From positions 1-64,000 of the forward strand of contig CANMWT010000002.1 in NCBI GenBank assembly GCA_947501635.1: a DNA stretch of 64,000 bases, written 5' to 3'. This document shows, piece by piece, positions 18,028 through 27,228 of this stretch. The position numbers were made by a program, and so were the translations under genes. The DNA is from an uncultured Roseobacter sp. (GTDB lineage Bacteria; Pseudomonadota; Alphaproteobacteria; Rhodobacterales; Rhodobacteraceae). Under the pieces are notes generated by a model that worked only from the letters and a program-made list of their open reading frames with translations, searched no databases and had not been told where the DNA came from. Numbering within the stretch: position 1 is the stretch's first letter; each line of letters begins with the position of its first letter.

Positions 18028-18837
18028 CTAGAGCTGGCCGCAATTTCTTGGGAGATACGCATTTATGCGTCCGGTCAGCTTGTAAGCGACCAGCCCGATC
18101 CATTCTTTTGTTCCCACGTTCAGCGCATCAAGGTTGCGCGCAAGGCTCCAACGTACTTCCGAAAACACCGGCCCGCCCCGAAAATCGACAGGATAGGGTA
18201 TCAGATTTTGCCAGCCCGCTGCACAGAATGCCCCCATTGATCGCGGCATATGCCACGCACTGGTTACAAGTACCCAAGGCCCCTCTTTTTGATCCGTAAT
18301 GCGTTCAAGCGACAGCACGGCATTTTCGGCGGTCGTCCGGGAGTGGCCTTCGACAATCAGGCGTTCTTCCCGCAGCCCGAGCCTCCGCAAAATATCGGGC
18401 CCCACGGAAAAGGTGTTGGTTGCATCGGGCGTCAACACCACCCGGCCACCGCTGAACAGCACTTTGGCATCGGGAAACCGGTTCGCCAACTCAATCGTCA
18501 CAAGGATGCGTTCGCCTGCGTCATTTACCTGCGCTATGTTTTTTGCGTGGGGCGGGGCCACGTGTTCCATACCGCCCAGAACAATGATGCCAGCGGGTGG
18601 TGAAAGGTCCGGGTTAACCGGATACGCCCGTTCGAGCGGGTTCAACAGAAGGTTGCCCAAAGGAAAGAATCCTAGCGCTACCGTCGCGCAGAGCGCGCAA
18701 AAGAGCGTATTGGTCGCGGCCTCTACACGTTCGCGCCAAAGCAACAAGAGTGGTAGTGTAAAGAACAGGACCAGCAGCGTTTCAGGACGCAGGAAGAACC
18801 ATACGGTCTTGCTGAGGATGAGAAAGAGCGTGTCCAA
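18028..18837 (-). CDS. YdcF/ElyC family protein (DUF218)
   Basis: A 269-residue protein with two N-terminal membrane spans (about 15-35 and 42-62) and a DUF218 domain: GIIVLGG, the ANRFPDAKVLFSGG strand, EGHSRTTAENA and VTSAWHMPRSM. The family includes E. coli ElyC and SanA, which act in envelope or lipid-carrier homeostasis; the enzymatic activity is not established. It follows fcl on the same strand and may be part of the polysaccharide unit. Confidence 0.85.
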   Translation of the reverse strand: MDTLFLILSKTVWFFLRPETLLVLFFTLPLLLLWRERVEAATNTLFCALCATVALGFFPLGNLLLNPLERAYPVNPDLSPPAGIIVLGGMEHVAPPHAKNIAQVNDAGERILVTIELANRFPDAKVLFSGGRVVLTPDATNTFSVGPDILRRLGLREERLIVEGHSRTTAENAVLSLERITDQKEGPWVLVTSAWHMPRSMGAFCAAGWQNLIPYPVDFRGGPVFSEVRWSLARNLDALNVGTKEWIGLVAYKLTGRINAYLPRNCGQL

Positions 18838-18869
18838 GAGGTGGCCTTATCTTTGTGCGTGCGGGATGT

Positions 18870-19829
18870 TCACGCCATACGCAACCGGTCAGGTTCCTGC
18901 GCAAGAAACCAGCGATACGTGTCCTGAATTCCTTCTTTCAGGTCGATCTTTGCGCGCCACCCCATGCGACCTAACCGGCTTACGTCCATGAGTTTTCGCG
19001 GCGTTCCGTCCGGTTTGCTTGCGTCGAAAGTCAACCGCCCGGTGAAACCGGTCACATCCGCAATAGTCTGAGCAAGTTCTCGGATCGTGATGTCGACGCC
19101 GGAACCTACGTTGATATGGCTGAGCATTGGGTCCGTCTCGCGCTGGTACAGATCGCGGTCAAGGTCCAACACAAAAAGTGAGGCTTCCGCCATATCGTCC
19201 ACGTGCAGAAACTCCCGCATCGGGGTGCCAGACCCCCAAACAACTACCTCTTCAGCCCCGCTTTGCGCGGCTTCATGAAAGCGGCGCATCAGGGCGGGTA
19301 GGACGTGGCTGTTCTGCGGATGAAAATTGTCGCCGGGGCCGTAAAGGTTCGTCGGCATGACCGATCTGTAATCAACTCCATACTGCCGGTTGTAGCTTTC
19401 ACACAGCTTGATGCCCGCGATTTTCGCGATGGCGTAGGGTTCGTTCGTGGGCTCCAGCGTGCCGGTGAGCAGCGCGTTTTCCTGCATCGGCTGGTCCGCG
19501 TTTTTTGGATAGATGCACGAAGAGCCCAAAAACAGCAATTTGGTCACACCGCTGGCATAGGCCTGGTGGATGATGTTGGCCTCCATCATCAGGTTTTCGT
19601 AAATGAACTCGGCTGGAAAACTGTTGTTCGCATGTATCCCGCCGACCTTGGCTGCTGCAAGGATGACGGCGTCGGGTTTTGCCTTCTTCATAAAACTGTG
19701 CACGGCGGCCTGATCGGTAAGGTCAAGTTCCGAACGGGTGCGTGTGATAGTGTCGACCCCTTTTGCCTGAAGCTGCCGCAGAATGGCCCCCCCGACCATG
19801 CCCCGATGTCCTGCAACGTAGATGCTCAT
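18870..19829 (-). CDS. fcl: GDP-L-fucose synthase
   Basis: A 319-residue short-chain epimerase/reductase. The NADP-binding [10 protein letters not shown] motif is at residues 6-15, SSCIYP carries the catalytic Ser, and YAIAKIAG gives the YxxxK pair; [27 protein letters not shown] is characteristic of WcaG/Fcl. It converts GDP-4-keto-6-deoxymannose to GDP-L-fucose by epimerisation and reduction. The start at 19829 is set by AAGGAG and leaves 10 bases to the upstream gmd gene, which makes its substrate. Confidence 0.95.
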   Translation of the reverse strand: MSIYVAGHRGMVGGAILRQLQAKGVDTITRTRSELDLTDQAAVHSFMKKAKPDAVILAAAKVGGIHANNSFPAEFIYENLMMEANIIHQAYASGVTKLLFLGSSCIYPKNADQPMQENALLTGTLEPTNEPYAIAKIAGIKLCESYNRQYGVDYRSVMPTNLYGPGDNFHPQNSHVLPALMRRFHEAAQSGAEEVVVWGSGTPMREFLHVDDMAEASLFVLDLDRDLYQRETDPMLSHINVGSGVDITIRELAQTIADVTGFTGRLTFDASKPDGTPRKLMDVSRLGRMGWRAKIDLKEGIQDTYRWFLAQEPDRLRMA

Positions 19830-19839
19830 CGCGTGCTCC

Positions 19840-20961
19840 TTAGTTCTCGACAGACACGGGCAGATCAAGCCCGTGTTCTTTCAGCAGCGCGTGGCGCCGG
19901 GCGGATCGCAGGTCTGCTTGCACCATTTCCCTGCACATTTCGCGCGCGGTGATTTCAGGCTCCCACCCAAGATTTTGTTTCGCTTTGGCCGGATCACCAA
20001 GGAGGGTTTCCACCTCTGCGGGGCGGAAATAGCGCGGATCGATGCGCATGATGACATCGCCGGGTTTGACCGCTGGGGCCTGATCACCGGATACGCTGTC
20101 GACGATTGCCTTCTCTTCCACGTCTCGCCCTTCAAAACGCAGGGTGATCCCCAGATCCTCGGCCGCCCATGTGATGAATTCACGCACCGAGTATTGCTTG
20201 CCTGTCGCGATCACGAAATCTTCGGCCACGTCTTGTTGCAGCATCATCCATTGCATGCGGACATAGTCTTTGGCGTGTCCCCAATCCCGCAAGGCGTCTA
20301 TGTTGCCCATGTAAAGACACTCCTCCAACCCCTGCGCAATATGCGACAGGCCGCGCGTGATCTTCCGCGTGACAAAGGTTTCGCCCCGTCGGGGACTTTC
20401 ATGGTTAAACAGAATGCCGTTGCAGGCATACATACCGTAGGCCTCGCGGTAGTTCACGGTGATCCAGTAGGCATACATTTTGGCCACCGCATAGGGCGAG
20501 CGGGGATGAAAGGGCGTTGTCTCGGTTTGTGGCACTTCGCGCACCTGACCGTAAAGCTCTGACGTGGAGGCTTGGTAAAAGCGCGTTGTCTTTTCCATTC
20601 CCAGAAAACGGATCGCTTCCAGCAGGCGTAAAGTGCCTGTGGCGTCAACATCCGCAGTGTATTCCGGCGCTTCAAAGCTGACAGCAACATGCGACTGTGC
20701 GCCCAGATTATAAACCTCGTCCGGACGCACCTGTTCCAGAATACGTGTCAGGTTCGAACTGTCCGTCAGGTCACCGTAGTGCAGTTTGAGTTGCGGATTG
20801 CTGTCGTGTGGATCTTCGTAGATGTGGTCAATCCGCTGGGTGTTAAAAAGCGATGCGCGGCGTTTTATGCCGTGAACATTATAGCCTTTCTTCAGCAGAA
20901 ACTCCGCCAGATAGGAGCCATCCTGTCCCGTGATGCCGGTGATAAGTGCTGTCTTGCTCAT
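19840..20961 (-). CDS. gmd: GDP-mannose 4,6-dehydratase
   Basis: A 373-residue protein of the extended SDR family, the usual length. It shows [16 protein letters not shown] at the N-terminus, [15 protein letters not shown], the catalytic STSELYG and [10 protein letters not shown] (YxxxK) and [17 protein letters not shown], all diagnostic of Gmd. It dehydrates GDP-D-mannose to the 4-keto-6-deoxy intermediate using bound NADP. Lies directly upstream of fcl and 8 bases downstream of a glycosyltransferase gene, forming a GDP-fucose supply unit. Confidence 0.96.
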   Translation of the reverse strand: MSKTALITGITGQDGSYLAEFLLKKGYNVHGIKRRASLFNTQRIDHIYEDPHDSNPQLKLHYGDLTDSSNLTRILEQVRPDEVYNLGAQSHVAVSFEAPEYTADVDATGTLRLLEAIRFLGMEKTTRFYQASTSELYGQVREVPQTETTPFHPRSPYAVAKMYAYWITVNYREAYGMYACNGILFNHESPRRGETFVTRKITRGLSHIAQGLEECLYMGNIDALRDWGHAKDYVRMQWMMLQQDVAEDFVIATGKQYSVREFITWAAEDLGITLRFEGRDVEEKAIVDSVSGDQAPAVKPGDVIMRIDPRYFRPAEVETLLGDPAKAKQNLGWEPEITAREMCREMVQADLRSARRHALLKEHGLDLPVSVEN

Positions 20962-20969
20962 CTATACTC

Positions 20970-21719
20970 TCATTTCTGCAGTCTGAATTGCTTGATCTTG
21001 CTAATGTTCTTTTGTGCAAGCGCGCCTAGTCCGCCCACGTTGTTGCGGCGCAGGGCGTGGTAGTCTTCGCGGCTCTTGCGGATAATCCGCGCCACAGAGC
21101 GGTTGCTTTCGCCCCCCATGCGCATCTTGACCATGACCTCCGGAATGTAGGCGGGGCGCAGGTTATGTGTCCAGAGCCAGCGCAGCATGGCGTCATAGTC
21201 GGCGGCAATCTGAAAGGATGTGTCGTACATGCCATATTTTCCCAGATGCTGGCGCCTGATGTAAAAGGTCGGGTGCGGCGGCATCCACCCTTGTTTCAGC
21301 AGATCGCGCGCGTAGTCGCCGGATTTCCAATGCCGGATTACACGCGATGTGTCGTCGGCCGCCACATATTGAAGATCACCGTAGACGCAGTCGATATCCT
21401 GATCCTCGAAGGCGGCGGCCACCTTTTGCAAAACAGCATCGCTGGCAAATACATCATCGGAATGCATAAGGCCAACAATGTCGCCGGTCGCGCGTGCCTT
21501 GCCCTTGTTGATCGCATCGTACAGCCCGTCGTCTTTCTCACTGACCAGCGCGATGCGAGGATCTTGATACTGCTGCAGGATATCCAACGTACCGTCGGTC
21601 GACCCACCGTCCTGAACCACATGCTCAACATTCCGGTATGTCTGGTTTTGAACCGAAGAAAGCGCATCGCCCACGGTGCCGGCGCGGTTGTAAACTGCTG
21701 TGACAATTGAAATTTTCAA
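20970..21719 (-). CDS. glycosyltransferase family 2 (WcaA/WcaE-like)
   Basis: About 249 residues from a TTG start, beginning LKISIVTAVYNRAGT as expected for the GT-A fold. Other landmarks are QDGGSTDGTLDIL, the SEKDDGLYDAINKGKARATGDIVGLMHSDD segment with the metal-binding DD, and HPTFYIRR. This is the pattern of colanic-acid type transferases that are often co-located with gmd/fcl. A longer frame extends to 21935 but its extra N-terminus is unlike the family and has no ribosome binding site; ATG at 21812 is another option. Donor may be GDP-fucose, inferred from context only. Confidence 0.82.
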   Translation of the reverse strand: MKISIVTAVYNRAGTVGDALSSVQNQTYRNVEHVVQDGGSTDGTLDILQQYQDPRIALVSEKDDGLYDAINKGKARATGDIVGLMHSDDVFASDAVLQKVAAAFEDQDIDCVYGDLQYVAADDTSRVIRHWKSGDYARDLLKQGWMPPHPTFYIRRQHLGKYGMYDTSFQIAADYDAMLRWLWTHNLRPAYIPEVMVKMRMGGESNRSVARIIRKSREDYHALRRNNVGGLGALAQKNISKIKQFRLQK

Positions 21720-21964
21720 AGATACGACACTGTCTTGAATAAGGGCGGACGGGCGAAAGTAATTCGGTTTGTTGCCTTGGGGGCTAGGAAAAGTTCTTCC
21801 TTTTCCTTGCATGATAACCGATGTGACGCAACCGGGTGCCGCGTTTGACGAACGCCTGCACCATTTTATGCCGTGAAAAAACGCGTACCTGGTTATTGCA
21901 CGCGCAGGTTTGCGGTAACGTTTGGTCAGGCGCACAACAGCGTCTCAGCGTTACGTGTGCCTTG

Positions 21965-22297
21965 TCAGAACGGGGCCTGATACCGATCAGATAACCATTG
22001 CTCGGTTACGGTTCAGGCAGCAGGTGGACGGTTGGATCGCCATAGACTTCATTACTGCAGGCTTGGAAGACTTTTCAGTCCGAGCTTTTTGTCAATCCCA
22101 GCGTGGAAATCGCGCCATCTTCGGATGTCTTGAGCGTTTATCCGGATCATGCTGGCAGTGCGCTGCAGACGCGGAGCGGGCGAGGTTTTAGATTCATTCC
22201 ATTCGGATTCGGAATAGTGGTTGTCGTCATAAACAACGTCATGTCCTGCCGCCAGCAAGTGTCGGTCAGACAGTTTCCAAGGCAGGTCCCACCGGCC
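21965..22297 (-). pseudogene. decayed UDP-glucuronate decarboxylase-type epimerase
   Basis: Fragments of the intact epimerase at 22908-23879 can be followed here on the same strand, but in shifting frames. One reads SDRHLLAAGHDVVYDDN (intact: [16 protein letters not shown]) around 22190-22270. Another reads [11 protein letters not shown] (intact: [11 protein letters not shown]) around 22030-22060. The DNA around 22028-22075 is still close to that at about 23485-23535. Most of the middle is missing. This is an old second copy that has been deleted internally and frameshifted. Confidence 0.7.
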
Positions 22298-22599
22298 GCG
22301 CGTTGGTCTTCAAAATGCCCAAGGCTGGTGGATGCAATGCAAAACTACGCAATTTTATGTTAAGCGTACGGGCAAGCGTTCACTTTTTGCTGTGCTATCT
22401 TCGAGCGGATGTTGGTCAGAGGTGTTATCGCATTGCTCCATTTTTGCCTTCGCGGCGGTAGGCAGCATGGTCAGTCAGGTCCCGTGTAATGCCTCATCAG
22501 CAGTGCCGGTTTCCCGCTGAAATTGAGTTTTTGTTGCCGAGACCGTCAACCTCCGCTACGCTGGTACCTACGAGCAGGCATAAAAAACGGTTCAAAAAC

Positions 22600-22737
22600 A
22601 TGAGCAACAACCCGGACAGCGTGCCACGGCCGGTGTCCTTTATCGAGAAAGCAGTTTTTATCGGTTTGTTTTTCTCAGGCTTTGCCTGCCTCTTTGTGGC
22701 GGGAATCCTTGTGTTGAGTGCCTATCTGATCAGGTGA
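22600..22737 (+). CDS. 45-residue single-span membrane protein
   Basis: A short frame (MSNNPDSVPRPVSFIEKAVF...) with one strong membrane span of about 22 residues (IGLFFSGFACLFVAGILVLS) and a short polar N-terminus. I do not recognise the family. No strong ribosome binding site is visible, so expression is uncertain; the polar head plus clean hydrophobic span is the only support. It stands alone between a decayed epimerase and the intact one, both on the other strand. Confidence 0.4.
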   Translation: MSNNPDSVPRPVSFIEKAVFIGLFFSGFACLFVAGILVLSAYLIR

Positions 22738-22907
22738 ACATGCATCTACTGGCCTGAACTGCGATCGACGCCCTTTTGAAATGCTGTCGCTACTGCTCTG
22801 CGGGTGGCGGCTCTACCCCGCACCACATTCTGCCGGAGGCACAAAAGAGATTTCACAAAGACCGTGTCTGCAGGTGTTGACGTACTGACGGTCGCGCCCG
22901 GTTCGGG

Positions 22908-23879
22908 CTAGTTCTGGGTGAGTTCCGGCAGCAGGCGCTTGAAGTACGCAATGGTGCGCTCGAGGCCGTTTTCCAGTTCGATTTCGGGATGCCAGTTCAA
23001 AACGCTTTGCGCCTTTGAAATATCAGGTTTGCGCTGCTTGGGGTCATCCTGCGGCATCTCATTATAGATGATTTCGGACTTGGAGCCTGTGAGTTCAATA
23101 ACCTTGTTGGCCAGTTCCAGAATGGTAAATTCGCCCGGGTTCCCAAGGTTGATCGGGCCTGAAACGTCATCGTTTGTTTCCATCAGGCGTATAAAGCCGG
23201 ACACCAGATCATCCACATAACAGAATGAACGCGTCTGCGCGCCCTCACCGAAGACGGTAATTGGAGCACCCTGCAGAGCTTGAACAATAAAGTTTGAGAC
23301 AACACGCCCGTCAGCGTGATGCATCCGGGGGCCATAGGTGTTGAAAATCCGTGCGACTTTAATCTGCAGCCTGTGCTGGCGGTGGTAGTCAAAAAACAAG
23401 GTCTCGGCGCAGCGCTTGCCTTCATCGTAACAGGACCGGATGCCGATAGGGTTCACGTTGCCCCAGTATTCTTCTGGTTGAGGGTGAACCGTTGGGTCGC
23501 CGTAGACTTCGCTGGTGGAGGCCTGAAAAATCTTGCAGTTAAGGCGCTTGGCCAGTCCGAGCATGTTGATGGCGCCGTGGACTGACGTCTTGGTCGTCTG
23601 CACAGGGTCATGCTGGTAGTGGATCGGTGACGCGGGACAGGCGAGGTTGTAAATCTCGTCCACTTCCAGATAGAGCGGAAACGTCACGTCGTGACGCAAG
23701 AACTCAAAGCGCGGGTTGTTGTGAAGGTGGTCGATGTTGCGTTTGGATCCCGTAAACAGGTTGTCGACACAAATCACTTCATGCCCCTGTTCAAGCAAGC
23801 GGTCTGTGAGATGTGAGCCCAAAAAACCGGCACCACCGGTGATAAGAATGCGTTTGCGGCTGTCGTACAATCTGGCCAT
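22908..23879 (-). CDS. UDP-glucuronate decarboxylase (UDP-xylose synthase)
   Basis: A 323-residue extended SDR protein: [23 protein letters not shown] at the N-terminus, [25 protein letters not shown], the STSEVYGDP strand with catalytic Ser and SCYDEGKR with the YxxxK pair. These phrases are specific to the UXS group, which converts UDP-glucuronate to UDP-xylose. Start at 23879 after AGGAA; the longer reading adds a non-homologous leader. Supplies UDP-xylose for the polysaccharide genes. It is monocistronic in appearance. Confidence 0.93.
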   Translation of the reverse strand: MARLYDSRKRILITGGAGFLGSHLTDRLLEQGHEVICVDNLFTGSKRNIDHLHNNPRFEFLRHDVTFPLYLEVDEIYNLACPASPIHYQHDPVQTTKTSVHGAINMLGLAKRLNCKIFQASTSEVYGDPTVHPQPEEYWGNVNPIGIRSCYDEGKRCAETLFFDYHRQHRLQIKVARIFNTYGPRMHHADGRVVSNFIVQALQGAPITVFGEGAQTRSFCYVDDLVSGFIRLMETNDDVSGPINLGNPGEFTILELANKVIELTGSKSEIIYNEMPQDDPKQRKPDISKAQSVLNWHPEIELENGLERTIAYFKRLLPELTQN

Positions 23880-24972
23880 GGGGTTCCTGTAAATCGAATT
23901 GTGGGAATGCTGCGCGTTGTTGCTCAAACTTGTCGAAGAAGTCCGGGGGACTGTCAACCGGTATGCGCTACTGACTGGGGCAGCAGCCCTTCCATCCTGA
24001 CGTGGCGCACCGCACCGCCGGGTCCTGACAAAAAAAGCTGCACTCCGACACGGGCAGCCGCGTAAGTATCCACGAGCCGACGGTCTTGCCGAGCGCCTCC
24101 CGAAACAGGATGTGGTGCCTTGGCGCGCATATTATCGCGCTAGAGTCTCTTGGCATGTGGCGTTCGCGAGAAAGCTCCCGACGTTTTGAATTCTTGTTCT
24201 CCAGCAGACTGCAGTTGCGTGGACAACGCCCAAAGACCCTCCAAGAGATCTTTTGAGCGCGAGTTGTCCTGCCGTGGGGTGTTGCTTTTTGTACCGACCG
24301 GTATCCGCCACCCTTTCCCGGCGAACGCCGGCCGGAGTTTTCTGCGACTTTTGCCCTGAGCGTGGTTAAGGCCCTTGCGCCTCGATATTGGCAGCTGCGT
24401 TCCCATAACGGGTGCCAGAAATTTGTGGAGCTTTTCCCAACGCGAACCGGAGCGCCTTCCATGCGGCGTCCGCCCGTTCAGCGCCGCAATAGTCTTTTTT
24501 TGGTGAGACCCAGAGCAATACTTGCGCCACCTGAAAAACGCACGTCATCTTGCGCGACCATACTGCCACGCAGAGACAGCAGGATTTTGTGAATGAGCCG
24601 TTTTATGGTACAGTAAAGCGTTGTTGTACCTGTAGTTAATAATGGTCTGGTAATATGTTATGTACGAGTTCAAAACCACAAACGCCTGTCAAAGTCCCTC
24701 AATCAGGACAGATCCCTCCTCAAAAACCGTCCCCGACACCGAAGCCTGTCATCACCGACTACGCCAGTATTTGACGGCCGGGCGTGTGCTGCGGGGCGCA
24801 CCTGCATTTGGGATCGGAATTGATCCGGCCCCGAATACCTTAACAGCGCCAACGGGAGGGTGGCGCCGGGCAGTCTTAAGGAGGGCACGCCTGTCGCCAG
24901 AGTGAGCATCTGTACGGTGCTCTTTATGTGCTGCACCGCGCGACCCGTGAAAAAGTCCGGGCCATAATGTCT
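23880..24972. other. gene-poor stretch holding non-coding repeat copy A
   Basis: About 1.1 kb with no supported gene. Several frames cross it on both strands but none has a ribosome binding site or recognisable content. The only structured part is at 24205-24345, described separately. Confidence 0.5.
24205..24345 (+). repeat. conserved non-coding element, copy A
   Basis: About 140 bases that align with 29275-29420. The best-kept block is CAAAGACCCTCCA, followed by a variable part and a C/G-rich hairpin region ending in GCCGGCCGG followed by a short T-rich stretch. Outside the blocks the copies differ, which looks like conservation of structure rather than recent duplication. No frame is shared. 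Possibly a structured RNA; strand is inferred from the T-rich end. Confidence 0.45.
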
Positions 24973-25281
24973 CTAACCAGGAGACGCCGCGATCAGCAGC
25001 ACCGCCGAGGCTGCTTGGTGACGTTTGTCCAGCACACGGGATTTTGCGACTGCGAGCTTCAAACGTGCCGTCTCCAGCTGGAGCATTGCCTTCTCACGTT
25101 GCTGGTACAACCGCCGGACGTTGGAGCCGGGGTTTCCGATTATCGCGACATGGGCCTGGGGCGCTTCCGGAAACCAGTGCATCGCTTTTTGGGTCGAACG
25201 GCTCCACGCCGTATCAGCGATGACGTATCGGCTGTAGGCGCGCGCAAGGGCCCTACGTCTGGTGTGTAATTCGACAAGCAT
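24973..25281 (-). CDS. hypothetical protein, 102 residues
   Basis: The ATG at 25281 follows a good GTGGAGG ribosome binding site. The product (MLVELHTRRRALARAYSRYV...) is basic and probably helical, with an HVAIIGNPGSNVRRLYQQREKAM segment and an alpha-helical C-terminal half. No family recognised and no signal peptide. No operon partner; the nearest genes are the ParDE module downstream of it in coordinate order and the UDP-xylose gene 1 kb away. Confidence 0.5.
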   Translation of the reverse strand: MLVELHTRRRALARAYSRYVIADTAWSRSTQKAMHWFPEAPQAHVAIIGNPGSNVRRLYQQREKAMLQLETARLKLAVAKSRVLDKRHQAASAVLLIAASPG

Positions 25282-25362
25282 TGTGTGCCTCCACGATCCT
25301 TACGACCTGAGGATAAACCTGTGCGCGCTTTGCATCAACTCCGCAGAGTGTCCGGAGCCTGC

Positions 25363-25380
25363 GTTATCGGGCATTTGAAC
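25363..25380 (+). repeat. GTTATCGGGC motif, copy 1
   Basis: Reads GTTATCGGGCATTTGAAC. Same orientation as the copies at 25597, 26478 and 28020. Lies 234 bases before copy 2. Confidence 0.6.
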
Positions 25381-25530
25381 GGGGAGGGGCACGCGGCATT
25401 TGAATAATCAATCAAAGGAAATCAAGTTTGAGCCAGATTTTTGCGCGCAATATTCAGCCTATAGGTGTTTGGGACTTTGTTTGAGCAAACACCAATCGCG
25501 GTAGGCTAGGAACACCGCATACGTGCCACG

Positions 25531-25579
25531 GGAAATGCGGGCGCGTGGGCCAGACTGACAGAGAGCGAAGATGGCAATT
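25531..25579 (+). repeat. 49-bp dispersed repeat, copy 1
   Basis: About three quarters identical to 27162-27210; shared core words are TGCGGGCGC, AGACTG, GAAGATGGCAA. It lies just upstream of motif copy 2 and downstream of the ParDE genes. No coding frame explains it. Confidence 0.5.
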
Positions 25580-25596
25580 GAGGCTCTATGTGGCGC

Positions 25597-25614
25597 GTTA
25601 TCGGGCGTTTGGGG
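25597..25614 (+). repeat. GTTATCGGGC motif, copy 2
   Basis: Reads GTTATCGGGCGTTTGGGG, 185 bases beyond the stop of parE. With copy 3 it brackets the ParDE module. Confidence 0.6.
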
Positions 25615-25798
25615 CGGGTGGATTTGCCAGAGCATGGAGGACGTCCCGCTCAAAAACAGAAAACAACCCCGTAAAGAGTTGTCGATACGGGGTGCCCGCA
25701 CTCTGATACGCGCACAGCCATGGCCCGCTGCATATTGGTCCCACAGTTCGGTCTGGCCCTCTTCAGGCGCGCGCGCCCAAAGACCAGGCCGCCGATTT

Positions 25799-26119
25799 TC
25801 ATTGGTCCACCGCCCTCAAGATCGCCTGCCAGTCCTGGCTTGCGCCCAAGACGCGCAAGATCGAAAGGTAATCGTTTTCGATCCGGTAGATGATTAAATG
25901 ATCCGCGCTCGGATGAATGCGGACAGGTGGATCGAATTCAGGGCGTTCACGCGCCATTTCCGGCATAAAGAGCAACCGTTCAAGGGTATCTTCAAGGATG
26001 TCGGTGTAGCGGTCGGCCTGCGTGACAGACCATTGCTGCACTGTGTAAAGCCAGATGTCTGCGAGATCGGTTTGGGCTGCTGGTGTCAGCCGGTAGACCG
26101 TCAGATTACTTGCGGGCAT
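25799..26119 (-). CDS. parE: ParE/RelE-type toxin
   Basis: A 106-residue protein with the RelE/ParE fold pattern: LTVYRLTPAAQTDLADIWLYT at the N-terminus, VTQADRYTDILEDTLERLL, and the C-terminal PVRIHPSADHLIIYRIENDYLSILRVLG strands. ParE toxins poison DNA gyrase, and RelE toxins cut mRNA; sequence alone favours ParE because of the ParD-type partner. The ATG at 26119 overlaps the end of the antitoxin gene by 14 bases, the usual coupled order (antitoxin first). Confidence 0.9.
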   Translation of the reverse strand: MPASNLTVYRLTPAAQTDLADIWLYTVQQWSVTQADRYTDILEDTLERLLFMPEMARERPEFDPPVRIHPSADHLIIYRIENDYLSILRVLGASQDWQAILRAVDQ

Positions 26120-26351
26120 GCTGCTCCCGCATCTTCGCCTTGAACGCCTTGAAGTCAAATGGCTCCGGCTCGCCGCTCTGCACGCCCTGATCGATCGCTT
26201 GCTGCACTGCCTCAATCGCCTGCGCGCGCTCCTGGTCACGGCGAATGAGGTGGCGCACATAGTCACTTGTGTTGCTGAAACGACCATCCTCCAGCCGTGC
26301 ATCTATCCAGGTTTTCATCTGATCGGGAAGGGAAACATTCATTGTTGCCAT
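26106..26351 (-). CDS. parD: ParD-type antitoxin
   Basis: An 81-residue protein with an N-terminal ribbon-helix-helix domain (TMNVSLPDQMKTWIDARLEDGRFSNTSDYVRHLIRRD) and an acidic/basic C-terminal tail that would wrap the toxin. ParD neutralises ParE and represses its own operon. AGAAGG lies upstream of the ATG. A palindrome 65 bases upstream of the start (26416-26432) is a likely operator. Confidence 0.92.
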   Translation of the reverse strand: MATMNVSLPDQMKTWIDARLEDGRFSNTSDYVRHLIRRDQERAQAIEAVQQAIDQGVQSGEPEPFDFKAFKAKMREQHARK

Positions 26352-26415
26352 TTATCATACGCCTTCTGCTGAGCGACCCCAGCATGCCATGATATGACGG
26401 TATTTGTCAAAAATA

Positions 26416-26432
26416 ATGGCAAAGATTGCCAT
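26416..26432. promoter_or_regulatory. palindrome upstream of parD, probable autoregulation operator
   Basis: ATGGCAA-AGA-TTGCCAT is a perfect 7-base inverted repeat with a 3-base spacer. The word ATGGCAA recurs at the parD start codon. Ribbon-helix-helix antitoxins usually bind such repeats in front of their own operon. Confidence 0.5.
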
Positions 26433-26477
26433 GTCTTGTCGTGCCATTGGACATTCCGGTCCTGACCACGCGCTCAT

Positions 26478-26495
26478 GTAATCGGGCATTTGGGG
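26478..26495 (+). repeat. GTTATCGGGC motif, copy 3
   Basis: Reads GTAATCGGGCATTTGGGG (one change from the consensus), 127 bases upstream of the parD start. Confidence 0.55.
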
Positions 26496-26723
26496 CAGAA
26501 AGATCGTTAAAGTAGCAGGAATATGGTGCGCGCCGTCAGGCTATCAACGGGAAAACCATCGGAGTTAACATGCAGAGGCCGGTTTCAAGGATGTCGACGG
26601 GTGATCTGCTTATAGCTGTGTGTGCGCCTGCCTGAACTTTGGAGGGGCGGTCGTCGCAAAAAGGGTGTTAATGGGATCGGCAAACCTGTCTGAAATGAGT
26701 TCTCAGATGGATTGAGGCGGGCC

Positions 26724-27020
26724 TCAGATAGTTGGCCAAGCTGAATCGATTATTTGCCCTGTATGGGATTTGTTCATCGTCATGGGGAATTCACAGTGGG
26801 AATGTTTTCGCAATTCCGCAATTTTAGTTTGAGCTTCGCCTGCGATCCTAGCGTTTGAGTAATGAGCGACAACACATAGCTTGAAGGTCCCGGTTTGGAC
26901 TATTTCCACAGAGTCGGCGCCAGTAGCTAGAATCATCGGAACAAATTGCTCCTTTGCCGTCGCAAGTGCCCCATCCATTTTTTTGACAGCAGTCCAATGT
27001 GACAACGTAACAAATGACAT
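26724..27020 (-). CDS. hypothetical protein, 98 residues, behind an 11-G tract
   Basis: Begins MSFVTLSHWTAVKKMDGALA at 27020. The pattern (alternating hydrophobic strands, then AHYSNARIAGEAQTKIAELRKHS) looks like a small ferredoxin-fold or dimeric alpha-beta barrel protein, but I do not recognise the family. A run of eleven G on the coding strand lies 6 bases before the start codon, at the place of the ribosome binding site. A longer reading to 27071 would translate through that run. Located between the ParDE and CcdAB modules. Confidence 0.5.
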   Translation of the reverse strand: MSFVTLSHWTAVKKMDGALATAKEQFVPMILATGADSVEIVQTGTFKLCVVAHYSNARIAGEAQTKIAELRKHSHCEFPMTMNKSHTGQIIDSAWPTI

Positions 27021-27026
27021 GGTCTT

Positions 27027-27037
27027 CCCCCCCCCCC
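27027..27037 (-). repeat. homopolymeric tract of 11 G at a ribosome binding site
   Basis: Eleven consecutive C on the plus strand (G on the coding strand), immediately upstream of the ATG at 27020. Its position means that length changes would alter ribosome-binding spacing, or the frame if translation begins upstream. Confidence 0.75.
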
Positions 27038-27161
27038 AGAAGCAGCTTTTTTCGGACACCACCGTCATCAAATAGCACAGATTCTGAGTCGCTCCTACTA
27101 ATGGTTGAGCCGCTGATGAGGTTGGTTTCAGGAATGCTAAACTTGATGGATACCTGCCGCC

Positions 27162-27210
27162 GGAAGTGCGGGCGCATTGGTGAGACTGGTAGAGTGTGAA
27201 GATGGCAAGT
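27162..27210 (+). repeat. 49-bp dispersed repeat, copy 2
   Basis: Partner of 25531-25579 in the same orientation. It ends just before the 3' end of ccdB (stop at 27229), as copy 1 lies beyond the 3' end of parE. Confidence 0.5.
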
Positions 27211-27228
27211 CACCTTCATCATGGAACA

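Noticed and set aside
23968-24462. 164-codon minus-strand frame
   Set aside because: Composition is Arg/Pro/Ser-rich as in non-coding GC-rich DNA; it crosses the non-coding repeat element and has no ribosome binding site.
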